Source: an uncultured Collinsella sp. (GTDB taxonomy: Bacteria > Actinomycetota > Coriobacteriia > Coriobacteriales > Coriobacteriaceae). Taken from it: DNA of 6,192 nt. The stretch covers positions 1-6,192 of the forward strand of contig CAAENA010000022.1 in assembly GCA_900757205.1 (NCBI GenBank). The letters are read 5' to 3'. Positions 6,021 through 6,192 of the stretch are shown here, piece by piece (positions within the stretch are counted from its first letter, which is position 1; each line of letters starts with the position of its first letter). The notes under the pieces were generated by a model. It saw nothing but the letters and a program-made list of their open reading frames with translations, did not search any database and was not told the origin of the DNA. A program made the position numbers and the translations under genes.

Positions 6021-6040
6021 CCTGTCATACATGTGGCAGG
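6021..6040. promoter_or_regulatory. 20-bp imperfect dyad in the ptsH leader
   Basis: CCTGTCATAC followed by ATGTGGCAGG is an inverted repeat matching at seven of ten positions, centred on ACATGT-like sequence. It lies about 15 nt before the ptsH ribosome site, where a bound repressor or an RNA hairpin could act. In the minus-strand RNA the outer CCTG/CAGG pairs form but C-A mismatches interrupt the stem, so a DNA-binding site seems somewhat more likely than a hairpin. Confidence 0.35.
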
Positions 6041-6059
6041 AGTCAGATTCACGACGTTG

Positions 6060-6065
6060 TTTATA
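6060..6065 (-). promoter_or_regulatory. Possible -10 element for ptsH
   Basis: TATAAA on the minus strand, within the AT-rich GTTAATATAAAC, matches TATAAT at five of six positions and lies about 65 nt before the ptsH start. No good -35 is seen 16-18 nt upstream, where the sequence is AAAAAC. The remaining leader to 6192 holds no gene I can support; it has a GC-rich CGCC/GGCG stretch near 6138-6155 without a T tail and a short TTCG..CGAA palindrome at 6097-6106. Confidence 0.3.
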
Positions 6066-6192
6066 TTAACTCACATCAAACGGTTTTTCATTGTGTTTCG
6101 CACGAATTGTTGGACAGATGTCGTTCGCTGTCCGCTCGCCTGCCGGGCGGGGCGGTTAAGTTTGCTGCTCTACAGTCCTGCGCAAGACGGAA

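Noticed and set aside
6097..6106. Short palindrome TTCG..CGAA in the ptsH leader
   Set aside because: Four-base arms are expected by chance; the flanking bases do not extend the symmetry.
6138..6155. GC-rich CGCC/GGCG stem as a terminator of an upstream gene
   Set aside because: The stem is short and no T run follows on either strand.

Overview
The window reads as an ordinary chromosomal segment of a high-GC anaerobic actinobacterium. My best guess is a Coriobacteriia member such as Collinsella. The guess rests on the GC-rich third positions, the style of the HPr and enzyme I sequences, and two 1-phosphofructokinase-family kinases beside the general PTS genes; no marker here settles the species. 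Every gene I can support lies on the minus strand, so the window is best read from right to left.

From the right: 6192-5995 is a non-coding leader with a possible promoter and a 20-bp imperfect dyad. Then come ptsH (HPr, 5994-5731), a 133-nt gap holding a terminator-like hairpin, and ptsI (enzyme I, 5597-3894). A 74-nt gap with two competing hairpins leads to a PfkB-family sugar-phosphate kinase (3819-2887) that ends in a strong intrinsic terminator. A second, paralogous kinase (2697-1765) follows, with its own probable promoter and terminator. Next is a class II CCA-adding / poly(A) polymerase-type nucleotidyltransferase with an HD domain (1600-206). Last is a tRNA-Glu(CTC) (78-2) with an encoded CCA and a good promoter of its own.

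Functionally, enzyme I takes phosphate from PEP and passes it to HPr, which feeds sugar-specific EII permeases that are not in this window. If the fructose permease delivers fructose 1-phosphate, the adjacent kinases could convert it to fructose 1,6-bisphosphate, linking uptake to glycolysis. The cca/tRNA-Glu pair concerns tRNA 3'-end maintenance and looks like an unrelated neighbour.

I saw no mobile element, CRISPR array, toxin-antitoxin pair or defence locus, and no clear sign of a new multi-gene system. The points most worth a second look are the altered PfkB motifs shared by both kinases, the substrate-site difference between them, and the RNA structures between ptsH, ptsI and the first kinase.
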